Counted from the first letter of the stretch, positions 35,389 to 44,273 are shown. The stretch is DNA of 64,000 nt from Gemmatimonadota bacterium (GCA_016704275.1 JADJAK010000002.1:248001-312000); one strand, 5' to 3'. Numbers and translations are program-made. Notes: generated from the letters alone by a model not told the origin.

Positions 35389-36482
35389 CGGCCGCGCACC
35401 TCAGCCAGGTGCTGCGGCAGGCGTCCGCGCACACGGTAGACGAACGCGAGCACCTCGGCGACGGCGGCGTAGAGCGCCGGGGGAATCGGCTGGCCAACGC
35501 GCGCCCCGGCAAGAAGGGCGCGGGCGACCGGGACGTTGCGCACGATCGGCACGCCGGCCTCGCGGGCGATCGCACGGATCCGTTCGGCGAGCTTGCGCTG
35601 CCCCATCGCCACCACCACCGGGGCAATCGACTTGCGCCCGTCGTAGCGGATCGCGATGGCGATCTCGGTCGGGTTGACGATCACCACGTCGGCCTGCTTG
35701 ACCTGCTGCAGCATCCGGCGGCGCGCAAAGCTCTGCGCCAGGGAGCGGCGGCGGCTCCGCAACATCGGGTCGCCCTCGCTCTCGCGCATTTCGTCGAAGA
35801 TCTCGCGGCGCGTCATCCGCAGCCCCTTCTGGTGGCGCCAGACCTCGAACAGGTAGTCAACCACGGCGACGGCAGCGAAGGCACCGACGGCAAAGAGCAC
35901 GAGTCGGATGGTGACCGATCGTGTCGTGGCCAGCACCGCGGGCGCGGTCGCACCAACGAGCCCGGTCAGCTCGGGCCAGGCGCGCGAGAGTGCCACCCAC
36001 GTCACCCAACCGATGACGCCGAGCTTCACCATGGCCTTGCCGAGGGCGAAGAGCGATTGCACCGAGAGGAGTCGGCCGAGGCCGGCGATCGGCGAGATGC
36101 GCGAGAGCTGCGGCGTGATCGGCGTGAACGAGAGGACGCCGCGCGCCTGGATCACGTTGACGACCAGCACCGGGACGACCACGGCCGCGAGGAACGGCAG
36201 CAACGCCGTGAGCGTCGTCTCGGTCAGGCCCCGCAACAGTGCCGCCGCCCCTGCCTCCGTCATCTCCGGCCCCGACAACGCGGTCACGGTCCGACGGAGC
36301 ACACTGAAGGACCCCTCACCCAGCGCGCTCCCGCCAAACGCGGCGAGCGCAGTGGCACCCGACAGGAGGACGATCGCCGCGGAAAGCTCCTGGCTCTTCG
36401 GGACGCGTCCTTCGTCCATCGCCTGTTCAAGCCGGCGCTGGGTGGGGAGTTCACTCTTTTGCTGGGCATGGTATTCGGCCAT
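35385..36482 (-). CDS. flhB: Flagellar export switch protein FlhB (NPTE variant)
   Basis: 365 residues from ATG 36482 (MAEYHAQQKSELPTQRRLEQ); GTG 36494 is four codons earlier. Four TM helices follow. The cytoplasmic part carries the specificity-switch loop as VIVNPTEIAIAIRYD: Asn270 and Pro are kept but the His of NPTH is Glu. In Salmonella, self-cleavage occurs between Asn269 and Pro270; the effect of Glu is unknown. The last about 90 residues match FlhB (KLAERIRAIAREAGVPIVRN). The 5' end lies inside the long fliR frame. Confidence 0.95.
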   Translation of the reverse strand: MAEYHAQQKSELPTQRRLEQAMDEGRVPKSQELSAAIVLLSGATALAAFGGSALGEGSFSVLRRTVTALSGPEMTEAGAAALLRGLTETTLTALLPFLAAVVVPVLVVNVIQARGVLSFTPITPQLSRISPIAGLGRLLSVQSLFALGKAMVKLGVIGWVTWVALSRAWPELTGLVGATAPAVLATTRSVTIRLVLFAVGAFAAVAVVDYLFEVWRHQKGLRMTRREIFDEMRESEGDPMLRSRRRSLAQSFARRRMLQQVKQADVVIVNPTEIAIAIRYDGRKSIAPVVVAMGQRKLAERIRAIAREAGVPIVRNVPVARALLAGARVGQPIPPALYAAVAEVLAFVYRVRGRLPQHLAEVRGR

Positions 36483-37282
36483 GGCTCGGGCCACGCCGGC
36501 ACGAAGGATTGCACCACGGCATCGGTGCTTCGCCCGAGGTCATTGGCCCAGCCGGTGACAAAGCCGGTTGCCAACGGCAGCGTCGCGCCCAGCGCGATCA
36601 AGCCGACGGCGACCGTCACCGGCACCGCCACCATCATGGTGTTGAGCTGCGGGACCGCCCGATTCACCACGGCGAGCGCGAGGTTGGTCACCAGCAGCGC
36701 GACCATCATCGGCGCCGCCACCTGCACCGCGGTGGAGAAGACGCCGCCCGCCAGCACGACCATGTAGCGGCCACCCTCGGCCACATCGATCGCCGAGCCG
36801 GGTGGGATCACCAGCAGCGACCGCGCGAGCCCGGTGAGCAGCGTGAGATGCCCGCCGACCGCGACATAGACCGCGAGCACGAACTGCCCCTCCAGCTGCC
36901 CGATCCCGGGAGAGCCGATGTTGTTCATTCCGCCGATGGCAGCGCCGAGCGACAACCCCATCTGCAGCGAGATGACTTCCGCGGCCACCGCCACGCCATA
37001 GAGGAAGCAGGCCGCGGCCAGGCCGATCGCCAGCCCCAGCAGCAACTCCGCCACCAGCGGCACGACCAGCGACGGCCCGTCGATCGGCCACTCCACCGGC
37101 GGCACGAGCGGCAGGAGCGCCAGCGACAACACCACCGCAATCGACCCGCGCAACCGCGCCGGCACCACCGTCATCGCCCAGAGCGGGGCGACCGTCATCA
37201 AGCCGGCGACGCGCGCGCTGACGAAGGCGAAGTTGGGCCAGTTGATCGGCTGGAGCGCGTCGACCAGGTTCAGCGAGTTCAT
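36284..37282 (-). CDS. fliR: Flagellar export gate protein FliR with unusual C-terminal extension
   Basis: 332 residues. The first about 265 match FliR (FAFVSARVAGLMTVAPLWAM; MGLSLGAAIGGMNNIGSPGI; VNRAVPQLNTMMVAVPVTVA), with six hydrophobic stretches. The remaining 66 residues (from about WPNTMPSKRV onward) are basic, Ser/Arg/Pro-rich and overlap flhB in another frame by 199 bases. So the usual stop seems lost and the frame runs into flhB. Either a true extension, or a small indel near 36.49 kb in this sequence. It overlaps fliQ by four bases. Confidence 0.9.
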   Translation of the reverse strand: MNSLNLVDALQPINWPNFAFVSARVAGLMTVAPLWAMTVVPARLRGSIAVVLSLALLPLVPPVEWPIDGPSLVVPLVAELLLGLAIGLAAACFLYGVAVAAEVISLQMGLSLGAAIGGMNNIGSPGIGQLEGQFVLAVYVAVGGHLTLLTGLARSLLVIPPGSAIDVAEGGRYMVVLAGGVFSTAVQVAAPMMVALLVTNLALAVVNRAVPQLNTMMVAVPVTVAVGLIALGATLPLATGFVTGWANDLGRSTDAVVQSFVPAWPEPWPNTMPSKRVNSPPSAGLNRRWTKDASRRARSFPRRSSSCRVPLRSPRLAGARWVRGPSVCSVGP

Positions 37283-37548
37283 CGCGCGGCCTGGGGCAAC
37301 GACTGCAGCATGCCGACGGTGAACTCGACCATCGCCCGGAGCATCCAGGGGAGCGCCGCGACGAACACGACGGCGACGACCACCAGCTTCGGAATGAAGG
37401 TGAGGCTCTGTTCCTGCACCTGCGTCACCGCCTGCATCAGCGAGATCACGACGCCGACGATCAGCGCGGCCAGCAACAGCGGACCGCCCACGGTGAGCAC
37501 CACCGTGAGCGAGCGCTGCAGCAGGTCGGCGGCAATCAGCGGGGTCAT
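37279..37548 (-). CDS. fliQ: Flagellar export gate protein FliQ
   Basis: 89 residues with two TM helices: VVLTVGGPLLLAALIVGVVI and LVVVAVVFVAALPWMLRAM, joined by SLMQAVTQVQEQSLTFIPK, the FliQ signature. ATG 37548 lies two bases beyond the fliP stop. FliQ with FliP and FliR forms the export gate core. Confidence 0.94.
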   Translation of the reverse strand: MTPLIAADLLQRSLTVVLTVGGPLLLAALIVGVVISLMQAVTQVQEQSLTFIPKLVVVAVVFVAALPWMLRAMVEFTVGMLQSLPQAAR

Positions 37549-37549
37549 C

Positions 37550-38680
37550 TCAGCCTGGCCGGAACGAGGCGACGAGGTTCTGCATGACCAGCGTCCAGCC
37601 ATCGGCGAGCACGAACAGCAACAGCTTGAACGGCAGCGAGACGAGGACGGGCGGCAACATGAACATCCCCATGCTCATCAGCACCGACGCGACGATCAGG
37701 TCGATGACGAGGAAGGGGAGGAAGATGATGAAGCCCATCTGGAAGGCGGTGCGCAGCTCGCTGGTCACGAAAGCCGACATCACCGTGGCGGTCGGCAAGT
37801 CTTCCACGGCCACCGAATCGGGCACCGCGCTCAACTCGGCGAAGACGCCGAGATCCTTGTCGCGCGTGTTGGCGAGCATGAAGCGGCGCATCGGGACGAT
37901 CGCCGCCTCGTAGGCCTGGACCTGCCCGATTTCGCCGCGGAGATAGGGTTGCAGGGCATCGCGGTTCGCCTCGGTCAGCGTCGGCTGCATCACGACGCCG
38001 GTGAGGATGATCGCGATCGCCACCAGCAGCTGCGTGGGTGGCGCCCCCTGCGTGCCCAGCGCGGACCGCAGGAACGAGAGCACGATCAGGATGCGGGTGA
38101 AGCCCGTCATCAGCATGAAGACGGCGGGGAGCAGCGTGAGTGCGCCCATCAGCACGACCACGCCGACGGCACCGGTGAGCCGCAACTGCTCGCTCCCGTC
38201 GCCCACCCGCACGTCCATCGTCGGCGGGGTCGGCGCCTTCACGGTGGGTGCCTTGATCCCCGTCGCCGCGGAACGTCCCGTGGCGGCCGGCTGCGGCACC
38301 GTGATCGTCTGGGCCGATGCCATCGCAGGGAGCAGGACCAGCGCCGCGACCAGCCCGACGCGCGACAGCGCGGCCCGCCACGGCGAGCCGTCGGTGCGGG
38401 CCGCTGCAGCCCGATCGCGCCGCGCCAGCAACGCCTCCGAGGCCTCGGGGCCCAGCTCGCCCAGCAACGTGTGGCCGTCGCCCACGCCAACAATCAGCAC
38501 GCGATCGGCCGCACGGAGGAGCACGACACCCTGACGCGGCCCGGTCGCAATGCGGTCGAGCACCTGCAGCGTACCGCTCTGTTCGCCGCGCGGCGCGACC
38601 CCTTGCAGGCGGCCCAGCAGCTTGAGGGCCAGCACCATCACGCCCGCGGTGATGAGAAGGGCTGCGAGCGCGCTATACAC
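37550..38680 (-). CDS. fliP: FliO-FliP fusion protein
   Basis: 376 residues in one uninterrupted frame. Residues 1-95 are a FliO domain: N-terminal TM (SALAALLITAGVMVLALKLL) followed by LQVLDRIATGPRQGVVLLRA and VLIVGVGDGHTLLGEL. Residues about 102-124 look like a former FliP signal peptide (LVAALVLLPAMASAQ). From about 165 FliP is typical: PAVFMLMTGFTRILIVLSFL, RSALGTQGAPPTQLLV, and the C-terminal LPPVLVSLPFKLLLFVLADG. FliO assists FliP assembly in the export gate; the fusion would fix their ratio unless the product is cut at the internal signal. Confidence 0.9.
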   Translation of the reverse strand: MYSALAALLITAGVMVLALKLLGRLQGVAPRGEQSGTLQVLDRIATGPRQGVVLLRAADRVLIVGVGDGHTLLGELGPEASEALLARRDRAAAARTDGSPWRAALSRVGLVAALVLLPAMASAQTITVPQPAATGRSAATGIKAPTVKAPTPPTMDVRVGDGSEQLRLTGAVGVVVLMGALTLLPAVFMLMTGFTRILIVLSFLRSALGTQGAPPTQLLVAIAIILTGVVMQPTLTEANRDALQPYLRGEIGQVQAYEAAIVPMRRFMLANTRDKDLGVFAELSAVPDSVAVEDLPTATVMSAFVTSELRTAFQMGFIIFLPFLVIDLIVASVLMSMGMFMLPPVLVSLPFKLLLFVLADGWTLVMQNLVASFRPG

Positions 38681-38683
38681 GAT

Positions 38684-39028
38684 TCAGCGTCCCCCGGTAC
38701 GCGGCGCCGTGTCGCGCGGCAACGAAAGCACCCGCGTGATCCGCACGCCGAAGTGCTCGCCCACCACGACGACCTCACCCTCGGCCAGGCGACGATCGCT
38801 GACGAAGATGTCGACGGGCTCGCCCACCATCCGGTCCAGCTGGATGACGGAGCCGGGCCCGAGGTCGAGCACCTCCTGGATGGCCATGCTGGTGCGGCCG
38901 AATTCAATGGCCACCGGCAACATCATGTCGAGCAGCGACTCGAGCTTGGCGCCGCCGGCGGCGGCGGTGCCGAGGCCGAGTTCGTCGAGTGCGGCGGGCG
39001 TGGGGGACGGCATGGACGGTCCGGTCAT
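38684..39028 (-). CDS. fliN: Flagellar motor switch protein FliN
   Basis: 114 residues. The SpoA domain is clear: LLDMMLPVAIEFGRTSMAIQ, VLDLGPGSVIQLDRMVGEPV, DIFVSDRRLAEGEVVVVGEH and FGVRITRVL. FliN is part of the C ring. ATG 39028 overlaps the fliM stop by four bases. Confidence 0.95.
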   Translation of the reverse strand: MTGPSMPSPTPAALDELGLGTAAAGGAKLESLLDMMLPVAIEFGRTSMAIQEVLDLGPGSVIQLDRMVGEPVDIFVSDRRLAEGEVVVVGEHFGVRITRVLSLPRDTAPRTGGR

Positions 39029-40032
39029 CCGGGACGCTTCCTGCGAGAGGGTCGAGTGGCGGGGAGAGGTTCGGTGGTCGGCGTCCACCCGGTGATGCGC
39101 AGGCCGACGAAGCCCTGCTGACGCCCGAGGTGGCCCAGCGCGAGCCGGCGGCCGTTCACGTGCAGTTCGACTTCACCCGAGGCGGACTGTCCCGTCTCGA
39201 GGAGCTGACCTTCGCGGAGCAGCGCCACGTCGAGCGCCGAGAGTCGGAACTCCGGCAGGCGCACGGCGATCGGCACGCCGGCCGAGCGGACGTGGCCGTC
39301 GATCAGCTGCCGCGCCTGGGCAATGTCTTCGGGCCGGCCGCGCGGGGCCTGCAGCTGCGGTCCGGCCTTTTCCTGCAGGAAGCGCTCGAACGCCGTGAGC
39401 AGCAGGCAGAGCGTGAGGTAGCCGGTGCTCGGCCCACCCTTCACCTCGAGGATCACGATCAGGACGTTGTCTTCCCGGCCGGCGACATGCAGCGAGTCCG
39501 CCACCGCTTCAAATCCGCTACGGCGCGGCGCAATCGGCACCGTGTCGGCGTAGGCAGTCTGCAGCTGGGCGAGGAGCCGGTCCGTCAGGTCGCCAAGCAC
39601 GCCCTGTTCCAGTGCGGTCAGCGCGCGCCGCGGCCCGGGCGCCTCGCCGGTACCGCCGAAGAGCCGATCGACCAGAAACGCGGCGAGTTCGGGATCGAAG
39701 TCCACGACCCCGCTCGAGCTCCGCTCATCGCCCAGCTCGACGATGTAGGCGGCGCAGGGCGTGCTCAGGGCGAGGAGGAACTCCCCGAAGGTCGCCTGGA
39801 CCACGCTGACCACGCCGATGTCGACATTGCGGCGGAGGCGCGAGGAGAAGACGCCCTGCAAGCCGCTGGCGAGCCGCTCGTGCATGGCATCGAGCGCGGC
39901 CTGCCGTTCACGCGAGATCCGCGGCGGGCGGCGGAAATTGTAGGGCACCACCTCGGTCGGCGCGGCAGGACGCGCCGCGCCTTTCAGCAACGAATCGACG
40001 TCCTGCTGCGACAGCGGGTCCGGGGTGGCCAC
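39025..40032 (-). CDS. fliM: Flagellar motor switch protein FliM
   Basis: 335 residues from GTG 40032, which directly follows the fliL stop codon. The N-terminal CheY-binding motif is present (LSQQDVDSLLKG). The middle domain includes FRRPPRISRERQAALDAMHE and LVDRLFGGTGEAPG; the C-terminal SpoA domain ends LHVNGRRLALGHLGRQQGFV. So rotation should be controllable by CheY~P, although no chemotaxis genes are in the window. Confidence 0.95.
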   Translation of the reverse strand: MATPDPLSQQDVDSLLKGAARPAAPTEVVPYNFRRPPRISRERQAALDAMHERLASGLQGVFSSRLRRNVDIGVVSVVQATFGEFLLALSTPCAAYIVELGDERSSSGVVDFDPELAAFLVDRLFGGTGEAPGPRRALTALEQGVLGDLTDRLLAQLQTAYADTVPIAPRRSGFEAVADSLHVAGREDNVLIVILEVKGGPSTGYLTLCLLLTAFERFLQEKAGPQLQAPRGRPEDIAQARQLIDGHVRSAGVPIAVRLPEFRLSALDVALLREGQLLETGQSASGEVELHVNGRRLALGHLGRQQGFVGLRITGWTPTTEPLPATRPSRRKRPG

Positions 40033-40518
40033 CTACTGCACCAGGAACTGTGGAATGAAGACCTGGACCTTTTCGCCCTTGAGATACGGCGTCACCACCT
40101 TGGCGAAGTCACTGCGCAGCGCATCCCGGGCCCCGGGGGCGAGCAGCTCCTCGACCGTCCGCTTCTCGAGCACGCCGGTGACCGCATCGCGGATCTGCGT
40201 CTCGGACTCGTGGAGCACGTTGCGGATCTCTTCCGACGACACCTCGTAGGCGACGGTGGCGACGATGAAGCGCTGCCCCTGCGAGCCCGAAGGATTGACG
40301 ATCACATTTTCGAGCTGGAAGAGGACCTTCTTGGGGACCTCGCCCTCCTTCCCCTCCGCCGCACCCGCCTCGGCCGCCGCCGGGGCGGCCCCAGGAAGGC
40401 GCGGCGCGATCACGAACATCCCGGCAGCGACCCCGACCAGCAGGGCGACGGCGGCGGCGATGATCGGCATCTTGCCGCCGGATGCGGCGGGAGCGTCTTC
40501 GGAGATCGGATCGGCCAT
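40033..40518 (-). CDS. fliL: Flagellar basal body-associated protein FliL
   Basis: 161 residues: a short cytoplasmic N-terminus, one TM helix (about 17-39, MPIIAAAVALLVGVAAGMFV), an Ala/Glu linker and the periplasmic FliL domain (VIVNPSGSQGQRFIVATVAY, EVSSEEIRNVLHESETQIRD, and FIPQFLVQ at the end). FliL supports the stator. It is the first gene of the fliL-fliM-fliN-fliOP-fliQ-fliR-flhB-flhA-flhF-flhG-fliA operon, behind a near-perfect sigma-54 site. Confidence 0.93.
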   Translation of the reverse strand: MADPISEDAPAASGGKMPIIAAAVALLVGVAAGMFVIAPRLPGAAPAAAEAGAAEGKEGEVPKKVLFQLENVIVNPSGSQGQRFIVATVAYEVSSEEIRNVLHESETQIRDAVTGVLEKRTVEELLAPGARDALRSDFAKVVTPYLKGEKVQVFIPQFLVQ

Positions 40519-40562
40519 CGGGGACTCCTCATGGGAACACGGGCTGCCGCGCGCGATCTATG

Positions 40563-40577
40563 GCAACGGCAGTGCCA
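40563..40577 (-). promoter_or_regulatory. Sigma-54 (-24/-12) promoter of the fliL operon
   Basis: The minus strand reads TGGCACTGCCGTTGC, an almost exact match to TGGCACG-N4-TTGC. The predicted transcript starts about 33 bases before fliL. It makes the export-gate genes and fliA sigma-54 dependent. Confidence 0.85.
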
Positions 40578-40709
40578 TGCGTTTCGACACGCCGTATCTC
40601 GCGTCAGGACAACGAGTTGACTGGGGGATCGCGACCCGGCCCCGAACGGCCCCATTCGGCGACGGGAAGAGACTGCCGCCGGGGCGGCGAGAGTTGCCGG
40701 ACACGCCAC

Positions 40710-40748
40710 GAGGGCGACCCCGGCCTGCCTGCTGCCGGAATCGCCCTC
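40710..40748. terminator. Strong hairpin after flgE
   Basis: GAGGGCGA / TCGCCCTC (8 bp) with an inner CCGGC / GCCGG stem, 20 bases beyond the flgE stop. There is no T run, so it may be a Rho-type or attenuating structure that separates the flgB-flgE transcript from fliL. Confidence 0.55.
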
Positions 40749-40768
40749 CTGAGTCTCGCTGGCGGGAA

Positions 40769-42019
40769 CTACCGCTTGAGGTTCACCAGCTCCTGCAGCA
40801 TCTCGTCCGAGGTGGTGATCACCCGGGCGTTGGCCTGGAAGCCACGCTGCGTGATGATCATCGAGGTGAATTCCTGCGAGAGGTCCACGTTCGAGTTTTC
40901 GAGGGCGCCCGGCGTGATGCTGGACGTGTCGCTCGTCCCGGCGAAGCCGAGGACCGGCAGGCCGGAGTTGGCCGACTCGGTGAACATGTTGTCGCCCTGC
41001 CGGAGGAGGCCCGACGGGTTGTTGAAGCGGGCGAGGGCGATCTGGGCCAGCGCCTGGGTCACGCCGTTCGTGAAGAAGCCGGTGACCACGCCGTTCTTGT
41101 CGATCGCGATCGACTCGAGGTCGCCCGACTGATACCCGTCCTGCGAGCGGATGACGGCGTTCGAGGCGTTGGAGAAGCCGGCCAGCCCGTCGACGTCGCC
41201 AATGGTCCCCGCGTCGAAGGTGATGTCGAACGGCGCACCAGCACCCGTCGGTGTGACGGTCAGGAAGGCGCCGCCCCCGGGATAGGTGAAGGTGAGCAGC
41301 TCACCCGCCGTGCCGAAGGTGGCCGTGCCGGAGGTCAGCGGCAGGGTCGCCGTGCCGCTGGTGACGGACCAATCCCACGCGCCTGGCGCCGTGTTGGTGA
41401 AGGTGATGTCGAGCTGGTGCGGGGTGCCGACGCCGTCGTACACCGTGACACCCATGGCGTGCGTGTCGCCGATCACGGCCGAGGCATTGAGGTTGCCCCG
41501 CATCTGGGCCACGGTGGTGATGTTCGCCGGGGTGATCTGGCCGAGCGGCAGGATGATGTCGGTGATCGACGACGACGAGGAGAAGACACCGGCCGAATTG
41601 GCGTTGATGCCCTGCACGACGAAGCCGTTCGTCGGGGCGATCATGCGGCCGTCGGCGTCGAGCTGGAAGGCGCCGGCGCGCGTGTAGAAGCGGCGGTTGC
41701 CGTTGCCCACCACGAAGAAGGAGTCGCCCTGGATGGCGAGGTCGGTGTTCTGCCCCGTCGACTCCAGCGTGCCCTGGGTGAAGAGCTGGTCGATCGAGCC
41801 GATGTTCATGCCCGAACCGATCTGGATCGGGTTCACGCCGCCGAGGTCACCGGGCGGACGGGACGCGCCCTGCAACAGCTGGGCGAAAGCTTCCTTGAAC
41901 GTGACGCGCGAGGCCTTGAAGGCCACGGTGTTGACGTTGGCAATGTTGTTGCCGATGACGTCAAGTCGCGTCTGGTGGTTCCGCAAGCCGGACACGCCGG
42001 CGAAGAGGGATCGCATCAT
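40769..42019 (-). CDS. flgE: Flagellar hook protein FlgE
   Basis: 416 residues. N-terminus MMRSLFAGVSGLRNHQTRLD and VIGNNIANVNTVAFKASRVT; FAQLLQGASRPPGDLGGVNP; C-terminus ALENSNVDLSQEFTSMIITQ and RGFQANARVITTSDEMLQEL. FlgE polymerises into the hook. It overlaps flgD (its assembly cap) by four bases and is the last gene of the flgB operon. Confidence 0.96.
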   Translation of the reverse strand: MMRSLFAGVSGLRNHQTRLDVIGNNIANVNTVAFKASRVTFKEAFAQLLQGASRPPGDLGGVNPIQIGSGMNIGSIDQLFTQGTLESTGQNTDLAIQGDSFFVVGNGNRRFYTRAGAFQLDADGRMIAPTNGFVVQGINANSAGVFSSSSSITDIILPLGQITPANITTVAQMRGNLNASAVIGDTHAMGVTVYDGVGTPHQLDITFTNTAPGAWDWSVTSGTATLPLTSGTATFGTAGELLTFTYPGGGAFLTVTPTGAGAPFDITFDAGTIGDVDGLAGFSNASNAVIRSQDGYQSGDLESIAIDKNGVVTGFFTNGVTQALAQIALARFNNPSGLLRQGDNMFTESANSGLPVLGFAGTSDTSSITPGALENSNVDLSQEFTSMIITQRGFQANARVITTSDEMLQELVNLKR

Positions 42020-42732
42020 GGGGTGGTAGGCTCCTGAGGTGTGGGAACGCTCGCAGCCGCGTTCGGGGCGGCCAGCACTTCGATGACATCGAGCATCGGG
42101 ACGAGCGTCCCGTTCACGCGCAGGGAGATGGTCCCCCCGCTGAAGGCCATGCCGTCCACCCGACCGCGGGTGAACGGTGTAGCCGTGACCGCCTTGGCAG
42201 CGGCGTCCTTGGCGACCACGTCGTAGCTGTACGTGCCGTCGGCGAGGTTCCCGGTGTCGAGCGTCACCGTGCGACGCCCGGAGCCGAGCGAGCCGGCATC
42301 CTGCGTGAGGATGGCCTTGCCCTTCGCATCCAGAATCCGCACCGTCACGTCCTTGGCGTCCGCGCCGAGGTCGAAGGTGACCCGACTCGGATTGTTGCCG
42401 TCCACGGTGACCTTCGATCCCTCGAGCAACACGTCGCGCCCGACCATGGTGGCGCCAAGGGTGGTCTGTGCCGTCAGCTTGAGCTCGGTGGTGGCGGCCG
42501 TGGACGCCGTCATGGCCTCACTCATCTGGATCAGCTGTTCGACCGAGGAGAACTGCGCCAACTGCGTGGCGAACTCGGTCCCCTCCATCGGATTCAATGG
42601 GTCCTGATTGCGCAACTGGGTCACCAGGATGCGCAAGAAATCATCTTTGCCGAGCACGGCCTTGCCGGCCAGACTGCTGGTGTCTGTCGACTTGGGGGCC
42701 GCGGTCCCGGTGCTGGTGACAGGAGTCGTCAC
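42016..42732 (-). CDS. flgD: Hook cap protein FlgD
   Basis: 238 residues. N-terminal signature LGKDDFLRILVTQLRNQDPL and NPMEGTEFATQLAQFSSVEQ, then Ig/FnIII-like domains (VTVRILDAKGKAILTQDAGS, DGTYSYDVVAKD). FlgD caps the growing hook. It overlaps fliK and flgE by four bases each. Confidence 0.95.
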   Translation of the reverse strand: MTTPVTSTGTAAPKSTDTSSLAGKAVLGKDDFLRILVTQLRNQDPLNPMEGTEFATQLAQFSSVEQLIQMSEAMTASTAATTELKLTAQTTLGATMVGRDVLLEGSKVTVDGNNPSRVTFDLGADAKDVTVRILDAKGKAILTQDAGSLGSGRRTVTLDTGNLADGTYSYDVVAKDAAAKAVTATPFTRGRVDGMAFSGGTISLRVNGTLVPMLDVIEVLAAPNAAASVPTPQEPTTP

Positions 42733-44273
42733 AGGAGCTCCTCCTCGAATTCTGGTTGACCGCCCGCCGGCGGGTGCTCTTCCTGGCCACGGTGCCGACC
42801 GCGGGGCTGCTGCTCGCTGCTCGAGCCATCGGGCGCCCGCGATGGGGCATCACTGCGGAGCCGCAGCTCCGCCGTGGCACCCGCAATCGCCGTCGGCGTG
42901 CCGTCGCTCGCCATCCGAACCTGCACATGCGCCTCGCGGAAGCCCTGGCCCTCCAAGGCGTGTCGCAGGTCGTCGAGCTGCGGCCGCATTGCCTCGACCC
43001 CACCCCGATCGGTCACCAGCGTGGCGTGCACCACGTCACCGCGCACCGCCACCCGCACGCGCTGCACACCGGTGCGTTCGGCATCCAGCTCGATGGTGAC
43101 CTGCGAGGTCGGCGACGGTGGTGCGGCTGGTGGCTCCGTCGTTTGGTGCACCGTGGTAGTCGGCGTCGCGACGTCGACGCGCTTGGACAGCGTCGGTGTC
43201 TCGCTACCCGGCCACGGTCCCCGCGCCATGCTCACTGGTGCCTCGACCCCCTCGGAGGGAGGTGTCGCCACCAGTTGGCGCTCTTCGCCAGGCGCATCCT
43301 GTCGATGGTCACCCGTCGTGTCGTGCTCGCCCTGCGGTGAGGCAGGACGCGCGGACACCAACACGCGTTGCGGTGTCGGCAACGGCGCGGGATCTCCGGC
43401 GTCGACCACCTGGGTCGCGGGGCCAGCCGGCACGCCATCGCCGGCATTCTCCGTCACGGCGGAGGCCTCGCCCTGCGTCGTCAACGCCGCGACGGCCTGC
43501 TCGGCAAACTGCACCATGGGCGCACTGGCGCGTGCGCCGTCCGCTTGCGCCACATGGGCGGCATGCATCGCGGCCAACACCCCGGCCGCCACGCTCGTGG
43601 CGTTGGCCGATGGGCGTCCTGATTCCCCGCCGGTGCGCGCGGTCGTCGGGAGCGGTGCGGCGGGTGGCGCCTCACGGCCCGGCTGGGGGTCGGCGCTCGC
43701 AGTGCGTGTCGGCGCGGGTTGTGCCTGCAGCGCGGCCTGCCACATCGTGGGCGACGGTGTGGGCGCGGGGGACACCGCGGGCACGGGAAGCGTAGCGGCA
43801 CGCTCTGCGCGATCGGCGTTGCCAACCGCCGTGTCGGGTGATGGCGCCGCTTCAGTCTCAACCGCCGTGGTGGTTGGAGCTTCGGCGCGAGGCACCGCCG
43901 CACGCGGGGCGGCATGGACCGCAGGCGCCTCCGGCGCCGCCAGCTCGGCGATCAGTACCCGACGGCGGGTGCCGGGCGTCCGCTCGGTTTCCAACGCCAA
44001 CGGATGCGCGCTGTCCGCTGCCGCGCCGTCAACGAGTACGCCATCACCGGTTGCCCCGGACAGCTCGCCCTCCGCACCACCATCCGAGTCGGCCTGATCC
44101 GGGGCGACCACCGCCACAGGAAGGGGAACGGGGATCGGCGGGGCGATCGGTGCAGCGACCGCGGCCGCGAGGGCCGCGAGGAAGGGCAGCGCCGCGGCCG
44201 GGTCGACCAGCGCACCGTCGACCGATGGCTGAGCACCCTGCTGCGGCAATGCGGCGCCGATCGCGGCCGTCAT
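42729..44273 (-). CDS. fliK: Hook-length control protein FliK
   Basis: 514 residues. The first about 380 are Ala/Pro/Thr-rich and disordered, as expected for the molecular ruler. The C-terminal domain that talks to FlhB is visible: VTIELDAERTGVQRVRVAVR, VVHATLVTDRGGVEAMRPQL, DDLRHALEGQGF. ATG 44273 shares a base with the stop of the upstream gene. A Gln/Arg/Glu tail ends the protein. The domain pairing is of interest because FlhB has NPTE. Confidence 0.88.
   Translation of the reverse strand: MTAAIGAALPQQGAQPSVDGALVDPAAALPFLAALAAAVAAPIAPPIPVPLPVAVVAPDQADSDGGAEGELSGATGDGVLVDGAAADSAHPLALETERTPGTRRRVLIAELAAPEAPAVHAAPRAAVPRAEAPTTTAVETEAAPSPDTAVGNADRAERAATLPVPAVSPAPTPSPTMWQAALQAQPAPTRTASADPQPGREAPPAAPLPTTARTGGESGRPSANATSVAAGVLAAMHAAHVAQADGARASAPMVQFAEQAVAALTTQGEASAVTENAGDGVPAGPATQVVDAGDPAPLPTPQRVLVSARPASPQGEHDTTGDHRQDAPGEERQLVATPPSEGVEAPVSMARGPWPGSETPTLSKRVDVATPTTTVHQTTEPPAAPPSPTSQVTIELDAERTGVQRVRVAVRGDVVHATLVTDRGGVEAMRPQLDDLRHALEGQGFREAHVQVRMASDGTPTAIAGATAELRLRSDAPSRAPDGSSSEQQPRGRHRGQEEHPPAGGQPEFEEELL

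Noticed and set aside
36509..39121. Very long open frame on the plus strand opposite fliR-fliQ-fliOP-fliN
   Set aside because: Antisense to well-recognised flagellar genes; its translation is Arg/His/Gly-rich and without motifs, a high-GC shadow.
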